Positions 25,564 to 34,527 are shown, numbered from the stretch's first letter. The stretch: 64,000 bases of DNA from Hyphomicrobiales bacterium (GCA_004144345.1 SEEL01000018.1:1-64000), one strand, 5' to 3'. Notes: generated by a model from the sequence alone, not told the origin. Translations and numbers: made by a program.

Positions 25564-26001
25564 TCAGCGCGTCCGCCAGTCATCCTGATCGAGCTCGATC
25601 AAATCGGGCTGAGTGTTGCGATAGCTGCCCGGCGCCACCTCGACCACGCGGAAATTGCGGGCCAGCAGCCGGTAGATCAGCTCGCGCGTCCACGGCAGCA
25701 GCAGCAAAATGCCGATCAGATCGGTGAAATAGCCCGGCAGCAGCAGCAACACGCCAGCCAGCCCGATCAGCATCGTGTCGCCCATGGCGCGGGCCGGCAA
25801 TTCGCCCCGGCTCATCCGCAAGCGCATCTCGTTGACCGCCGCCATGCCCTGCCAGCGCAGCACCAGGCCGCCGATCACCGCGGTGAGCAGCACGCCGAGC
25901 AGCGTCGGCACGAGGCCGATCGTCTGGCCGATCACGATGAACAGCGCGATTTCGACCAGCGGTAGCGCCAGCAAGGACAGGAGTAGAAAACGGCCGAACA
26001 T
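25564..26001 (-). CDS. FxsA-like inner-membrane protein
   Basis: Membrane protein of 145 residues with three hydrophobic segments (about 4-45, 75-105) and a polar tail. The family pattern is clear: FLLLSLLALPLVEIALFIVIG, LLGVLLTAVIGGLVLRWQG and LAGVLLLLPGYFTDLIGILLLLP. FxsA overproduction relieves phage T7 exclusion in E. coli; the native role is unknown. ATG 26001 follows GGAGA. It is divergent from the Tim44-domain gene. Confidence 0.85.
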   Translation of the reverse strand: MFGRFLLLSLLALPLVEIALFIVIGQTIGLVPTLLGVLLTAVIGGLVLRWQGMAAVNEMRLRMSRGELPARAMGDTMLIGLAGVLLLLPGYFTDLIGILLLLPWTRELIYRLLARNFRVVEVAPGSYRNTQPDLIELDQDDWRTR

Positions 26002-26041
26002 CAAGGTCTCCCAACGGGGGCGGATTTGCCGCACGATTGCT

Positions 26042-26059
26042 CCAGTTTTCGTGAACTGG
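26042..26059. promoter_or_regulatory. Dyad in the fxsA / Tim44-gene divergent promoter region
   Basis: Inverted repeat CCAGTT-N6-AACTGG between the two divergent genes, followed 19 bases later by a TATATA -10-like element for the plus strand. Candidate operator; the regulator is unknown. Confidence 0.3.
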
Positions 26060-26142
26060 TTTCAGGGTACGGCATTGCCTATATAGGGAGGGTGCGCGAC
26101 GACCTCAAAGAGGCACGCATCGATTCCAAAGGCTGGAGTAGC

Positions 26143-26859
26143 ATGGACGAGTTTTTCGATATTCCCACTTTGATCGTCATCGGTGTTGCGATCTTCGTGT
26201 TGTTCCGCCTGCGTCAGGTGCTGGGTACCCGCACCGGCAATGAGCGGACGCCGCTGCAGCGCCAGCAGCAGCAGCAGCAGCAAAAGCCAGCCAATGACGA
26301 AAAAGTCGTCCCCATGCGTCCCGTCCCGCCCGCCAATGATGGCGACGCCGAGCGCCGGGCGCTCAAGCTCAATGCCGAAATCGAGCAATTGTCGCATGGC
26401 GACGCTGAACTGGCCGCGGGCCTGCGTGCCGTGGCCGACGCCGATTCGGGCTTCACGCCCAAGAGCTTCCTCGAAGGCGCCAAGAGCGCTTACGAGATGA
26501 TCGTCACCGCTTTCGCCACCGGCGACCGCAAGACGCTGAAGAATCTGCTCGAAAAGGACGTCTATGACGGCTTCGAGCGCGCCATCACCGACCGCGAAGC
26601 CGCCGGCCGTACGGTCGATTTCACCTTTGTCGGCCTGCCCAAGGTCGAGATTTCGGACGCCGATTACGACAAGCGCGAGATCCGCGTCGTCGTGAAGTTC
26701 AATGCCGAGATCGTCCAGGCGACGCGCGACAAGGACGGCACGCTCATCGAGGGCAATGCCGACCAGGTGCAGCTCATCGCCGACGAATGGACCTTTGCCC
26801 GCAACCCCAAATCGCGTGATCCGAACTGGAAGCTGGTTGCGACCAACCAGCTTTCCTGA
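26143..26859 (+). CDS. Tim44-like domain protein (TimA)
   Basis: Protein of 238 residues anchored by one N-terminal helix (IPTLIVIGVAIFVLFRL, about 8-24). After a low-complexity linker with seven consecutive Gln (six CAG codons plus CAA) comes the Tim44/MRP-L45 domain (about 105-235: GAKSAYEMIVTAFATGDRKTLKNLLEKDVYDGF). The mitochondrial relative tethers the import motor; the bacterial protein's client is unknown. ATG 26143 has a GGAG six bases before. It precedes the Smr gene by 17 bases. The mltA gene often found between these two in Hyphomicrobiales is absent. Confidence 0.85.
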   Translation: MDEFFDIPTLIVIGVAIFVLFRLRQVLGTRTGNERTPLQRQQQQQQQKPANDEKVVPMRPVPPANDGDAERRALKLNAEIEQLSHGDAELAAGLRAVADADSGFTPKSFLEGAKSAYEMIVTAFATGDRKTLKNLLEKDVYDGFERAITDREAAGRTVDFTFVGLPKVEISDADYDKREIRVVVKFNAEIVQATRDKDGTLIEGNADQVQLIADEWTFARNPKSRDPNWKLVATNQLS

Positions 26860-26876
26860 GGATCGCGGGGGCGATC

Positions 26877-27449
26877 ATGGCCATGAAGGGCGGCAGCCGA
26901 AAACCGCCCGTTCCGGATTTCCACCTCTGGCACGACGTCGCCGAGACCGTGCTGCCGCTCAAGCCGCGGCGGCGCGTACGCCCGGCCCAGCCCTTGCCGC
27001 TGCCGCCGGCCGTGTCGCCACCGCCCAAGCCGCCCCGCTTTTTTGCTATGACGGCATATCAATCGCCGCAAACGCCCGGCATCCAGCCGCCTGGCGTGAT
27101 CGAGCCCAAGCTCCGGAAAAAACTCGGGCGGGGCCGCATCGCCATCGACGGCACCCTCGATCTGCACGGCATGCGGCAGGATGAGGCTTACGCCGCCCTC
27201 ACGCGTTATCTGCATGCGCGCGCCGGCCGCGGCGACCGCACTATTCTGGTGATCACAGGCAAGGGGCTCAAGAAAGTGAACGGCGACCCCACCACCATTG
27301 TCGAGCGCGGGGTACTCCGCACCATGTTGCCGATCTGGCTGAGCTCGCCCGAATTTCTGCCCATCGTCGCCGGCTGGGACCAATCGGCCCAGACCCATGG
27401 TGGCGAGGGCGCCTGGTATGTCCGCCTGAAGCGGCAGGAGCAAAGATGA
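26877..27449 (+). CDS. Smr (MutS2 C-terminal) domain protein
   Basis: Protein of 190 residues: a Pro-rich, probably disordered first half, then an Smr nuclease-type domain with LDLHGMRQDEAYAAL and ILVITGKGLKK..GVLRTMLPIWL. Stand-alone Smr proteins cut or bind branched DNA or stalled mRNAs; which applies here is unknown. The stop overlaps the XRE gene start by four bases, so they are translated together. Confidence 0.85.
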   Translation: MAMKGGSRKPPVPDFHLWHDVAETVLPLKPRRRVRPAQPLPLPPAVSPPPKPPRFFAMTAYQSPQTPGIQPPGVIEPKLRKKLGRGRIAIDGTLDLHGMRQDEAYAALTRYLHARAGRGDRTILVITGKGLKKVNGDPTTIVERGVLRTMLPIWLSSPEFLPIVAGWDQSAQTHGGEGAWYVRLKRQEQR

Positions 27450-27805
27450 CCCCGCTCGGCCAGAAAATGCGCGAGTTGCGTGAAGCGCGCGGCGTCACGC
27501 TCAAGGAAATGGCCAAGGCGCTCAACGTCTCGAGCGCCTATCTGAGCGCCCTCGAGCACGGCAAGCGCGGCCGGCCCACCTGGGGCATGCTGCAAAAGAT
27601 CATCCACTATTTCCAGGTGATCTGGGACGAAGCCGAAGAACTGCAGCGCCTCGCCGAACTTTCTGATCCGCGCGTCACCATCGACACGGCCGGCCTCGAG
27701 CCCGAGGCCACCGAACTCGCCAACCGCCTGGCGCGAGACATCCATCGCCTCGCCCCCGAAGATCTGGCATTGCTGAAGGCCGAACTCATCAAGCGGGTAA
27801 AATAG
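27446..27805 (+). CDS. XRE-family transcriptional regulator
   Basis: Protein of 119 residues with an N-terminal helix-turn-helix (about 8-62: MRELREARGVTLKEMAKALNVSSAYLSALEHGKRG) and a helical C-terminal half. It overlaps the Smr gene by four bases and is followed after a single base by the reading frame of the AMP-ligase, so it may regulate the ligase-GNAT-carrier cassette. That link is inference from position; Smr-XRE pairs occur without such a cassette elsewhere. Confidence 0.85.
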   Translation: MTPLGQKMRELREARGVTLKEMAKALNVSSAYLSALEHGKRGRPTWGMLQKIIHYFQVIWDEAEELQRLAELSDPRVTIDTAGLEPEATELANRLARDIHRLAPEDLALLKAELIKRVK

Positions 27806-27806
27806 A

Positions 27807-29234
27807 CTGACGACACCGGCCGCCGCCCTGCTGCAGCTTCTGCCCGAGACCGCGCGCCTCGTCAGTGTGCGCTCCGGCGCGAGCCTCGACGCCTCCGCTA
27901 TCCGCGCCGCCATCGCCTCTCGCACCAACGACCTTGCCCGCCTTGGCCTCGATGCCGGTGATCGCATCGTGGTCGGCGAGGCCGATCCCGTCGATTTCAT
28001 CATCGCCTTGTTCGCCTGCTGGCAGGCGGGGCTCGTGGCTGTCGCGGTCAATCCGGCGCTGGCCGGGCCGGAGCAAGCCAACGTCATCGCCACCACTTCG
28101 GCCTCGGCCTGGCTGGGCGAACTCCGCACGACGCTGCCGCCGCCCACTACCGGGAAGAACGATGTTCTGGTGCCGCTCGGAGTAGATGCGCCGGCGCTCA
28201 TCCTGATGACGTCGGGCACGACGGGCCGGCCCAAGGGGATCGTCCATACCCAGCGCAGCCTCAGTGCTCGCATCGAGCTCAACATCGCGGCGATCGGCAG
28301 TAAAACGCTGTCTCACTCGCTGTGCGTGCTGCCGGTGTTCTTCGGCCACGGCCTCATCGGCAATGCGCTGACCCCATTGCTGTCGGGCGGCACGGTGCAT
28401 CTGTGGCCCACACCTGGCCTCGCCGAACTGCCCAATCTCGGGCCCTATCTCGACTCCCACCGCATCGGCTTCATGAGTTCAGTGCCGTCCTTCTGGAAAC
28501 TGGCGCTGCGCCTGTCGCCCAGACCGTCGCAGCCGCTGCAGCGCGTCCATGTCGGTTCGGCCCCGCTTGGCGTCGGCCTCTGGCGCGATATCGCCGCCTG
28601 GGCCGGCACCGATAGCGTGCTCAACATGTTCGGCATGACCGAAACCGCCAACTGGATCGGCGGCGCCACGCTGGCCGAGGCCGCCGGTCGCGACGGCCAT
28701 GTCGGCCGCATCTGGGGCGGCAGCTTCGCGATCCGGGCAGACGATGGCACAGTCCAGCCGGCGGGCCGCGGTGAGGTGCTGGTCAAATCGCCTTCCATCA
28801 TGCGCGGCTATTTCGAGCGCCCCGACCTCGACGCCGAAGCGTTCGCCGACGGCTGGTTCCGCACCGGCGATACCGGCGATCTCAGCGCCGACGGGGACCT
28901 CACGCTTGTCGGGCGCATCAAATCCGAGATCAATCGCGGCGGCATCAAGGTGCAGGCCGAAGAGGTGGATATGCTGCTCGAGCGTCACCCCGATATCGCC
29001 GAAGCCTGCGCCTTCGGCATCCCCGATCCGTCGGCTGGCGAAGCGGTGGCCGCCGCCATCGTCCTGAAACCCGGAGCGGTTCTCGATCCCGAGGCCATCA
29101 AGCGCTGGTGCCGCAACGAGGCGCGTGCCGATGCGGTCCCGTCGCGGCTCTATGCAGTTGGCGCCATCCCGCGCAACGATCGCGGCAAGATCGTGCGGGC
29201 CGATGTGCGCGCGCTGGTCGAGTCGCCCACATGA
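27807..29234 (+). CDS. AMP-dependent acyl/aminoacyl ligase of an acyl-carrier cassette
   Basis: Class I adenylate-forming enzyme that should activate a carboxylic acid as its AMP ester and load it on a thiol. Motifs: A3 MTSGTTGRPKG, A5 FGMTET, A7/A8 FRTGDTGDLSADGDLTLVGR with KSEINRGGIKVQAEEVD, and the A10 lysine in PRNDRGKIV. The first annotated start is GTG 27867 (455 residues), but 20 further codons upstream (LLQLLPETARLVSV) look coding and reach a CTG at 27807, one base after the XRE stop; I give that longer frame. It overlaps the GNAT gene by four bases. The substrate acid cannot be named: fatty, aryl and amino acids are all possible. Confidence 0.75.
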   Translation: MTTPAAALLQLLPETARLVSVRSGASLDASAIRAAIASRTNDLARLGLDAGDRIVVGEADPVDFIIALFACWQAGLVAVAVNPALAGPEQANVIATTSASAWLGELRTTLPPPTTGKNDVLVPLGVDAPALILMTSGTTGRPKGIVHTQRSLSARIELNIAAIGSKTLSHSLCVLPVFFGHGLIGNALTPLLSGGTVHLWPTPGLAELPNLGPYLDSHRIGFMSSVPSFWKLALRLSPRPSQPLQRVHVGSAPLGVGLWRDIAAWAGTDSVLNMFGMTETANWIGGATLAEAAGRDGHVGRIWGGSFAIRADDGTVQPAGRGEVLVKSPSIMRGYFERPDLDAEAFADGWFRTGDTGDLSADGDLTLVGRIKSEINRGGIKVQAEEVDMLLERHPDIAEACAFGIPDPSAGEAVAAAIVLKPGAVLDPEAIKRWCRNEARADAVPSRLYAVGAIPRNDRGKIVRADVRALVESPT

Positions 29235-29818
29235 AGCTCACCTTCAAGCGACCCAACCAGCTTCTGGCTCAGCGGCTCGAAACGGCACGCTTCATCCTCA
29301 CGCCGCTCACCGTGCGCAGCGCCTTCAAGCTGACCGCGCCCTGGCGCAACGACGCGGAGATCCTCGCCGCGCTCTATCTGACGCGCTCGATGAATCTGCT
29401 GAACTGGCTGCATCACGGGCCGATGCCCAATAATGTCGATCGGTTTACCTATGCGATCACGCCGCACGGATCGGCGACGCCGATCGGCATTTTCACCGTG
29501 CGCTTCCGCCCGTGCCGCACCGCCAGCACGGGTGTCGCGCTGCGCGATCGCGACTGGTGGGGCAAGGGCGTAACCGTCGAAGTGCGCCGCAAGCTGATGA
29601 ACCATTTCTTTCGCCATGGCGGGGTCGATCGCTTCATCGGCCAGATCTATGGCCGCAACCCGGCATCGGTGTTCAACTACCAGCGCCTCGGCTTCCAGCA
29701 CATCGGCACCTGGCATCGCCATGTCTGGGATCGCGCCAGCGGTGCTCCGGTAGACCTCACCATGTTCGAAATGCAGCGCGAAAACTGGGAGAAGGGTCCG
29801 CATGCCGACGCCGATTGA
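29231..29818 (+). CDS. GNAT acyltransferase of the carrier cassette
   Basis: Protein of 195 residues, RimJ-like: LETARFILTPLTVRSAFKLT, the CoA/pantetheine-binding segment LRDRDWWGKGVTVEVRRKLMNHFF, and NPASVFNYQRLGFQHIG. Because it lies between an adenylating ligase and a carrier protein, with overlaps of 4 and 17 bases, it may use the acyl-carrier thioester rather than free acyl-CoA. That donor assignment is inference. The acceptor is unknown. Confidence 0.75.
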   Translation: MKLTFKRPNQLLAQRLETARFILTPLTVRSAFKLTAPWRNDAEILAALYLTRSMNLLNWLHHGPMPNNVDRFTYAITPHGSATPIGIFTVRFRPCRTASTGVALRDRDWWGKGVTVEVRRKLMNHFFRHGGVDRFIGQIYGRNPASVFNYQRLGFQHIGTWHRHVWDRASGAPVDLTMFEMQRENWEKGPHADAD

Positions 29819-30026
29819 TGCCTGCGCCCTCGTCGCCCGCGCGCTCGAGATACAGGGCAGCGTCGACCTGGGTGATACCGTGTCGACGCTGCCGGCATGG
29901 GACAGCCTGGGCCATCTGCGTCTCATGCTCGAACTCGAGGCCGTCACCGGCCGCCCTCTCACGGCCGACGAGATCGCGACGCTGAGTTCGGTCCGCGCCG
30001 TCGAGCGCATTCTCGCCGGCGCTTGA
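29802..30026 (+). CDS. Acyl carrier protein
   Basis: Carrier of 74 residues with the phosphopantetheine motif PAWDSLGHLRLMLELE; the modified serine is S35. It differs from the fatty-acid ACP (usually about 78 residues with DSLDTVE), and is nearer to carriers of discrete NRPS or glycan-acylation systems. It overlaps the GNAT gene by 17 bases and is the last gene of the cassette. No phosphopantetheinyl transferase is in the window. Confidence 0.85.
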   Translation: MPTPIDACALVARALEIQGSVDLGDTVSTLPAWDSLGHLRLMLELEAVTGRPLTADEIATLSSVRAVERILAGA

Positions 30027-30035
30027 GCCGAGGCG

Positions 30036-31862
30036 CTACGCCGCGCCGAGGAAGCCGCCCGACTGCCGCGCCCACAATCCAGCATAGATACCGCCGGCGT
30101 CCAGCAGCGCCTGATGCGTGCCTTGTTCGGCAATGCGGCCTCGATCCAGCACCACGATCCGGTCCATCCGCGCAATGGTCGAGAGCCGGTGCGCGATGGC
30201 GATCACGGTCTTGCCCTCCATGATGCCATAGAGCGTCGACTGGATCGCGGCCTCCACTTCGCTGTCGAGCGCCGAGGTCGCTTCGTCGAGGATTAGGATC
30301 GGCGCATCCTTGAGGATGGCGCGAGCCAAGGCGACGCGCTGGCGCTGGCCGCCCGAAAGTTTCACGCCGCGCTCGCCCACGAGCGTGTCATAGCCGGTGC
30401 GGCCGTCGCGATCGGCGAGCCCGAGGATGAACTCATGCGCTTCGGCCTGCCGTGCCGCGGCCTCGATCTGCGCCGCGCTCACATCGGACCGGCCATAGGC
30501 AATGTTGTCGCGCACACTGCGATGCAGCAGGGTCGCTTCCTGCGTCACCATCGAAATGTGCCGGCGCAGTGTATCCTGCCTCACCGTGCCGATGTCCTGC
30601 CCGTCGATCAGGATAGAACCGGATTCCGGATCGAAGAACCGCAGCACCAGATTGACCAACGTGGATTTGCCGGCGCCCGAGCGCCCGACCAGCCCCACCT
30701 TCTCGCCCCCGGCGATATCGAGGCTCAGCAGGTCGAGCCCGCCATCGTCCTTGCCATAATGATGGCTCACCGCGCTGAAGCGGATGGCGCCGCTGCCGAC
30801 GGCCAGCGGCTTGGCATCCGGCGCATCGACCAGCGCCAGCGGCTGCGCCACCGTCTTCAACGCCTGGTTGAGCGCGCCATAGGAGGTGAACAGCGACGAC
30901 ACCGCGTCGAGCAGCCATTCGCCCATTGCCGTGATGCGAAAGCTCAGCGCCACCGCGATGGCGACCAGCCCCACCGGGGCGCTGCCCGCCTGCCACAGCA
31001 CGATGGCGTAGCCGATCAGCCCCACCATCAGCAGCGAACCGAGGAACAGCATGCCCATGTTCATCGTCACTTCGAGCCGCTGCAGCACGAAATAGCTGTC
31101 GCGCTGCCTTTCGAACATCTGCCGCCCCTCGCGGTCCTCATCGGACTGCGTGAACAGCTTCACCGTGTCGATATTGGCGTAGGTGTCGACAATGGTGCCC
31201 GACAGCACCGCATAGAGTTCCTGGTAATGCTCCACCGCCCGCTTGAGGCGCGGCACGCAATAGGCCATCAGCGCCAGGTAGAGCACCAGCCAGATGAGCA
31301 GCGGAATGACGAGGCTCGCATCAATCGCCGCCATGAGCCCGATCGAGCCCAGAATATAGCCCGTCACGTAGACCAGCGTGTGGATCACCGAATAGGCGAG
31401 CCCCGCGCCGGTGCCGCCGGTGATCTGCACCATGCTCGAGATGCGGCCCGCCAGATCATTGCGGAACCAGCCGACCGGCTGGCGCAGCACATGCTTGTGC
31501 GCCCGCCAGCTCATCAGGAATGTCGCATTGGGCCGGAAGGCGATGTCGTTGAGCGCTTCACGGATGAGGCCCGTCAGCGGCCGGGCGATCACCACGATCA
31601 GCGCCACCAGCAGCAATTCGCCGCCGCGCAGCGCCCACAGCGTCGCCGGCGAACTCGCGGCGAGCATGTCGACGAGCGAGCCGGCATAGCCGATCAGCCA
31701 CACTTCGATGCCGGCGTTGATCACCGTGAACACGAGGCTCACCGCGATCACCCAGCGGAACGGGCGCAGATTGTGGACGAGATAACCCCATACGCTGGCC
31801 GGCGGCTGCGCATTGTCATCGGGCTGGAACGGGTCGACGAGAGTCTGGAAGAACCGGAGCAT
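30036..31862 (-). CDS. ABC exporter, fused membrane and ATPase domains
   Basis: Half-transporter of 608 residues, predicted homodimer. Six hydrophobic segments in about 40-310, then an ATPase with Walker A GRSGAGKST, signature LSGGQRQRVALARAIL, Walker B ILILDEATSALD and the H-loop AIAHRLS. ATG 31862 has GAGG eight bases before; the track start is a TTG four codons earlier. It is of the lipid/multidrug group and has a long N-terminal extension (FQPDDNAQPPASVWGYLVHNLRPFRW). It is convergent with the carrier cassette, with only nine bases between stops, so export of the cassette product is possible but unproven. Confidence 0.9.
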   Translation of the reverse strand: MLRFFQTLVDPFQPDDNAQPPASVWGYLVHNLRPFRWVIAVSLVFTVINAGIEVWLIGYAGSLVDMLAASSPATLWALRGGELLLVALIVVIARPLTGLIREALNDIAFRPNATFLMSWRAHKHVLRQPVGWFRNDLAGRISSMVQITGGTGAGLAYSVIHTLVYVTGYILGSIGLMAAIDASLVIPLLIWLVLYLALMAYCVPRLKRAVEHYQELYAVLSGTIVDTYANIDTVKLFTQSDEDREGRQMFERQRDSYFVLQRLEVTMNMGMLFLGSLLMVGLIGYAIVLWQAGSAPVGLVAIAVALSFRITAMGEWLLDAVSSLFTSYGALNQALKTVAQPLALVDAPDAKPLAVGSGAIRFSAVSHHYGKDDGGLDLLSLDIAGGEKVGLVGRSGAGKSTLVNLVLRFFDPESGSILIDGQDIGTVRQDTLRRHISMVTQEATLLHRSVRDNIAYGRSDVSAAQIEAAARQAEAHEFILGLADRDGRTGYDTLVGERGVKLSGGQRQRVALARAILKDAPILILDEATSALDSEVEAAIQSTLYGIMEGKTVIAIAHRLSTIARMDRIVVLDRGRIAEQGTHQALLDAGGIYAGLWARQSGGFLGAA

Positions 31863-32036
31863 GAAGAGCCTCAAGGGCTGAAATTGTCGAATGAGATCAA
31901 GGGCCGACGCGGCAACCCTGACGGCTGGCCGGTCAGTTGATGGCGGTGCCGATAAATCTCATGTCGAACAATGCTCCGGCGCGGGCGTACGCGCTGGCCC
32001 ATGCATACGCTGCTAGCGCGCGCCAGCACAAGCACC

Positions 32037-32054
32037 GGCCAGTCCGTACTGGCC
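32037..32054. other. Perfect inverted repeat downstream of recQ
   Basis: GGCCAGT-CCGT-ACTGGCC, 7-bp arms, in the 219-base gap between the recQ stop and the ABC-exporter start. No U-tract follows on either strand. It could end recQ transcripts weakly or bind a regulator. Nothing else was recognised in that gap. Confidence 0.35.
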
Positions 32055-32081
32055 GTTACGTGTCGCGCGCGCAACACCCGG

Positions 32082-33878
32082 CTAGACTGTTGCTCTAATC
32101 ACCTTGAGGAAGGACTTGCCGTAGCGCTCAAGCTTGGCGGCGCCGAAGCCCGGCAGTTCCGTCATGTCGTCGAGGCTTGCGGGCCTGGCCATCGCCATGG
32201 CCTTCAGCGTCGTGTCGTGGAAGATCACATAGGGCGGCACGCCCTGCTCTTTCGCCAGCCGGCTGCGTTCGGCGCGCAGCGCGTCGAACAGATCCTGCGC
32301 ATGGGCCGGCAGCTCCACTGCCTTCTTCAGCGCCCGCCGCGTATCGGCCGCCTTCTTGGGCTGGTCCTTGCGCAGCATGATCGTGCGCTCGCGCTTGAAC
32401 ACGTCACGCGCCCCGGCGCTCAGCCGCAGCGAACCAAAGCCTGCCGTATCGACAGTGATCAGCCCGGTCGCCGTCAGCTGGCGGATCACCGATTGCCACC
32501 CCTTGGCGTCGAGCTCCTCGCCCTTGCCGAACACCGGCTGGTTGTGGTGCCCGTTCATCAGCACCTTCTCGGTTTCCTTGCCCACCAGCACATCGACGAT
32601 ATGCCCCGCGCCGAAGCGCTGGCCGGTACGATAGATCGCGGCCAGCACCTTGATGGCGGCTTCCGTGCCGTCCCAGGTCTCGGCCGGGTTGAGGCAGGCA
32701 TCGCAATTGCCGCAATTGCCCGGATGCGGCTCACTGAAATGGTTGAGGATCGCCTGCCGCCGGCAGCTCGTCGTCTCGCAGATGGCGAGCAGCGCGTCGA
32801 GCTTGCCGCGCTCGATCCGCTTGATCTCCTCGGGCGCCTCGCCCTCCTCGATCATCCGCCGCCGCTGCACCACGTCGGCCATGCCATAGGTCATGAACGC
32901 GTCGGACGGCAGCCCGTCACGGCCCGCGCGGCCGGTCTCCTGATAATAGGCCTCGACCGAACTGGGCATGTCGAGATGCGCCACGTAGCGCACATCCGGC
33001 TTGTCGATACCCATGCCGAACGCCACCGTCGCCACGAGGCAGATCGCGTCTTCCTTGAGGAACGCATCCTGGTTGCGGCTGCGCGTATTGGCGGGCAGCC
33101 CCGCATGATAGGGCAGTGCCGGCACGCCCTGCCCGGTCAGCCATTCGGCCGTGTCCTCGACCTTGGCGCGGCTCAGGCAATAGACGATGCCACTTTCATT
33201 GGGGTGGCGCTTCAGGAACTCCAGCAGCTGCTTCTTGCCATTGTTCCGCTCGACGATGGTGTAGCTGATGTTGGGCCGGTCGAAGCTCGTTGAAAACACC
33301 CGCGCTTCGCCGAGCTGCAGCCGCTCGACGATGTCGGCTCGCGTCAGCTCGTCCGCCGTCGCCGTCAGGGCGATGCGCGGCACATGCGGGAACAGTTCGG
33401 CCAGACGGCTCAGTTCGCGATAATCCGGCCGGAAATCATGGCCCCACTGGCTGACGCAATGCGCCTCGTCGATGGCGAACAGCGCGATATCGACGCCTGA
33501 TATCAGCTGCAGGAAGCCCGCGGTCATGATCCGTTCCGGCGCCACATAGAGCAGGTCGAGCTTGCCCTGCCGCAGCAAATTCCGCACGCCGGAGGCTTCC
33601 TCGGGGCTGAGCGACGAATTCAGCGCTTCCGCCCGCACTCCCTGCTGGCGCATCGCCTCCACCTGGTCGCGCATCAGCGCGATCAGCGGCGACACCACGA
33701 TGCCGACGCCGTTCCGGCAGAGCGACGGGATCTGGTAGCAAACCGACTTGCCGGCGCCCGTCGGAAACAGCACCACCGCATCGCCGCCCCCCACAATGTG
33801 GTTCACCACCTCTTCCTGCTGCCCACGAAACGCCGAGTGCCCAAAAGTCTTGTGCAGCACATCAAGCGGATTGGGCAT
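32082..33878 (-). CDS. recQ: ATP-dependent DNA helicase RecQ
   Basis: Superfamily 2 3-prime to 5-prime helicase (598 residues) acting in RecF-pathway repair and fork processing. Motif [16 protein letters not shown], motif [22 protein letters not shown] (including the RecQ aromatic loop), motif [10 protein letters not shown], the zinc cluster [19 protein letters not shown], an RQC winged helix, and a C-terminal HRDC domain ending in [21 protein letters not shown]. Start ATG 33878; the track start is a TTG four codons upstream. Confidence 0.96.
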   Translation of the reverse strand: MPNPLDVLHKTFGHSAFRGQQEEVVNHIVGGGDAVVLFPTGAGKSVCYQIPSLCRNGVGIVVSPLIALMRDQVEAMRQQGVRAEALNSSLSPEEASGVRNLLRQGKLDLLYVAPERIMTAGFLQLISGVDIALFAIDEAHCVSQWGHDFRPDYRELSRLAELFPHVPRIALTATADELTRADIVERLQLGEARVFSTSFDRPNISYTIVERNNGKKQLLEFLKRHPNESGIVYCLSRAKVEDTAEWLTGQGVPALPYHAGLPANTRSRNQDAFLKEDAICLVATVAFGMGIDKPDVRYVAHLDMPSSVEAYYQETGRAGRDGLPSDAFMTYGMADVVQRRRMIEEGEAPEEIKRIERGKLDALLAICETTSCRRQAILNHFSEPHPGNCGNCDACLNPAETWDGTEAAIKVLAAIYRTGQRFGAGHIVDVLVGKETEKVLMNGHHNQPVFGKGEELDAKGWQSVIRQLTATGLITVDTAGFGSLRLSAGARDVFKRERTIMLRKDQPKKAADTRRALKKAVELPAHAQDLFDALRAERSRLAKEQGVPPYVIFHDTTLKAMAMARPASLDDMTELPGFGAAKLERYGKSFLKVIRATV

Positions 33879-33962
33879 CAGATTGAGCAAGGCAAAGTGT
33901 CCGTGAGTCGGGTGTCTATTGATACGATATTGGAGGCCGTCGCGGAAACAGCATCAGCGCCC

Positions 33963-33980
33963 CGACCGTTGAAACGGTCG
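33963..33980. promoter_or_regulatory. Perfect dyad between recQ and the divergent hypothetical gene
   Basis: CGACCGTT-GA-AACGGTCG, 8-bp arms with a 2-base centre, 85 bases before recQ and 46 before the divergent secreted-protein gene. It looks like an operator for a small dimeric repressor. It is not a recognisable LexA box. Confidence 0.4.
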
Positions 33981-34025
33981 CGGCGTCCTGTTTAGCTAAC
34001 CCGTCGGCATTCGGAGCCTTTCAGC

Positions 34026-34493
34026 GTGCTCGCCAAGTCCATTCGCGTCGTGCTCGTGCTGCTCGCCGTCTTGGCTCTGACGTCCATTGCCCTTGTCTTG
34101 GTTGTCCCGGTCGCAACCAATGAAATCGCGGCGAGGGCGTTGACCAGCCAGAACCTCCAGATGCCTCATCCGTCAGGCACAGAGCGCATCGCCGTGAGCT
34201 ATGGCGTCCATAAATGGTCGAACAGTGACAATTGCGACTTCGCCTATCTTGAAGCACGCTCCTACGATGCCAAGGATCGGGATACGATCTCCAGGTTCTA
34301 CGGTCGGCTCGATCCGATAGGGTCACTTGGCAGCCGGATCCACCCAAATTTTGAGGCATGGGAAACCTACGCCCCGACCGACCAATCTACCGTCCACCGC
34401 GACTTCGCGAAGGAACTCGAAGGAGCAGCAGGCACGCTGTACTACACGCTGGAAGGCTACGATCAACTCGGGATTGACCTGCGCTGCATGTAA
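34026..34493 (+). CDS. Hypothetical membrane-anchored or secreted protein
   Basis: Protein of 155 residues, not recognised. One N-terminal hydrophobic helix (VVLVLLAVLALTSIALVLVV, about 8-27) is followed by a soluble domain rich in aromatic and charged residues, with cysteines in NCDFAYLEA and at the penultimate position (LRCM). GTG 34026 has GGAG 11 bases upstream. Base composition is visibly less GC-rich than the flanking genes, hinting at recent acquisition. It lies between recQ and hslU and shares a hairpin with the latter. Confidence 0.6.
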   Translation: MLAKSIRVVLVLLAVLALTSIALVLVVPVATNEIAARALTSQNLQMPHPSGTERIAVSYGVHKWSNSDNCDFAYLEARSYDAKDRDTISRFYGRLDPIGSLGSRIHPNFEAWETYAPTDQSTVHRDFAKELEGAAGTLYYTLEGYDQLGIDLRCM

Positions 34494-34500
34494 ATCAAAA

Positions 34501-34527
34501 CGGGCGGCGCCATCACAGCGCCGCCCG
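34501..34527 (-). terminator. Intrinsic terminator of hslU
   Basis: 10-bp perfect stem CGGGCGGCGC/GCGCCGCCCG, 7-base loop. Read on the minus strand it runs into TTTTGATTT. It also stops the convergent hypothetical gene. Confidence 0.85.
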
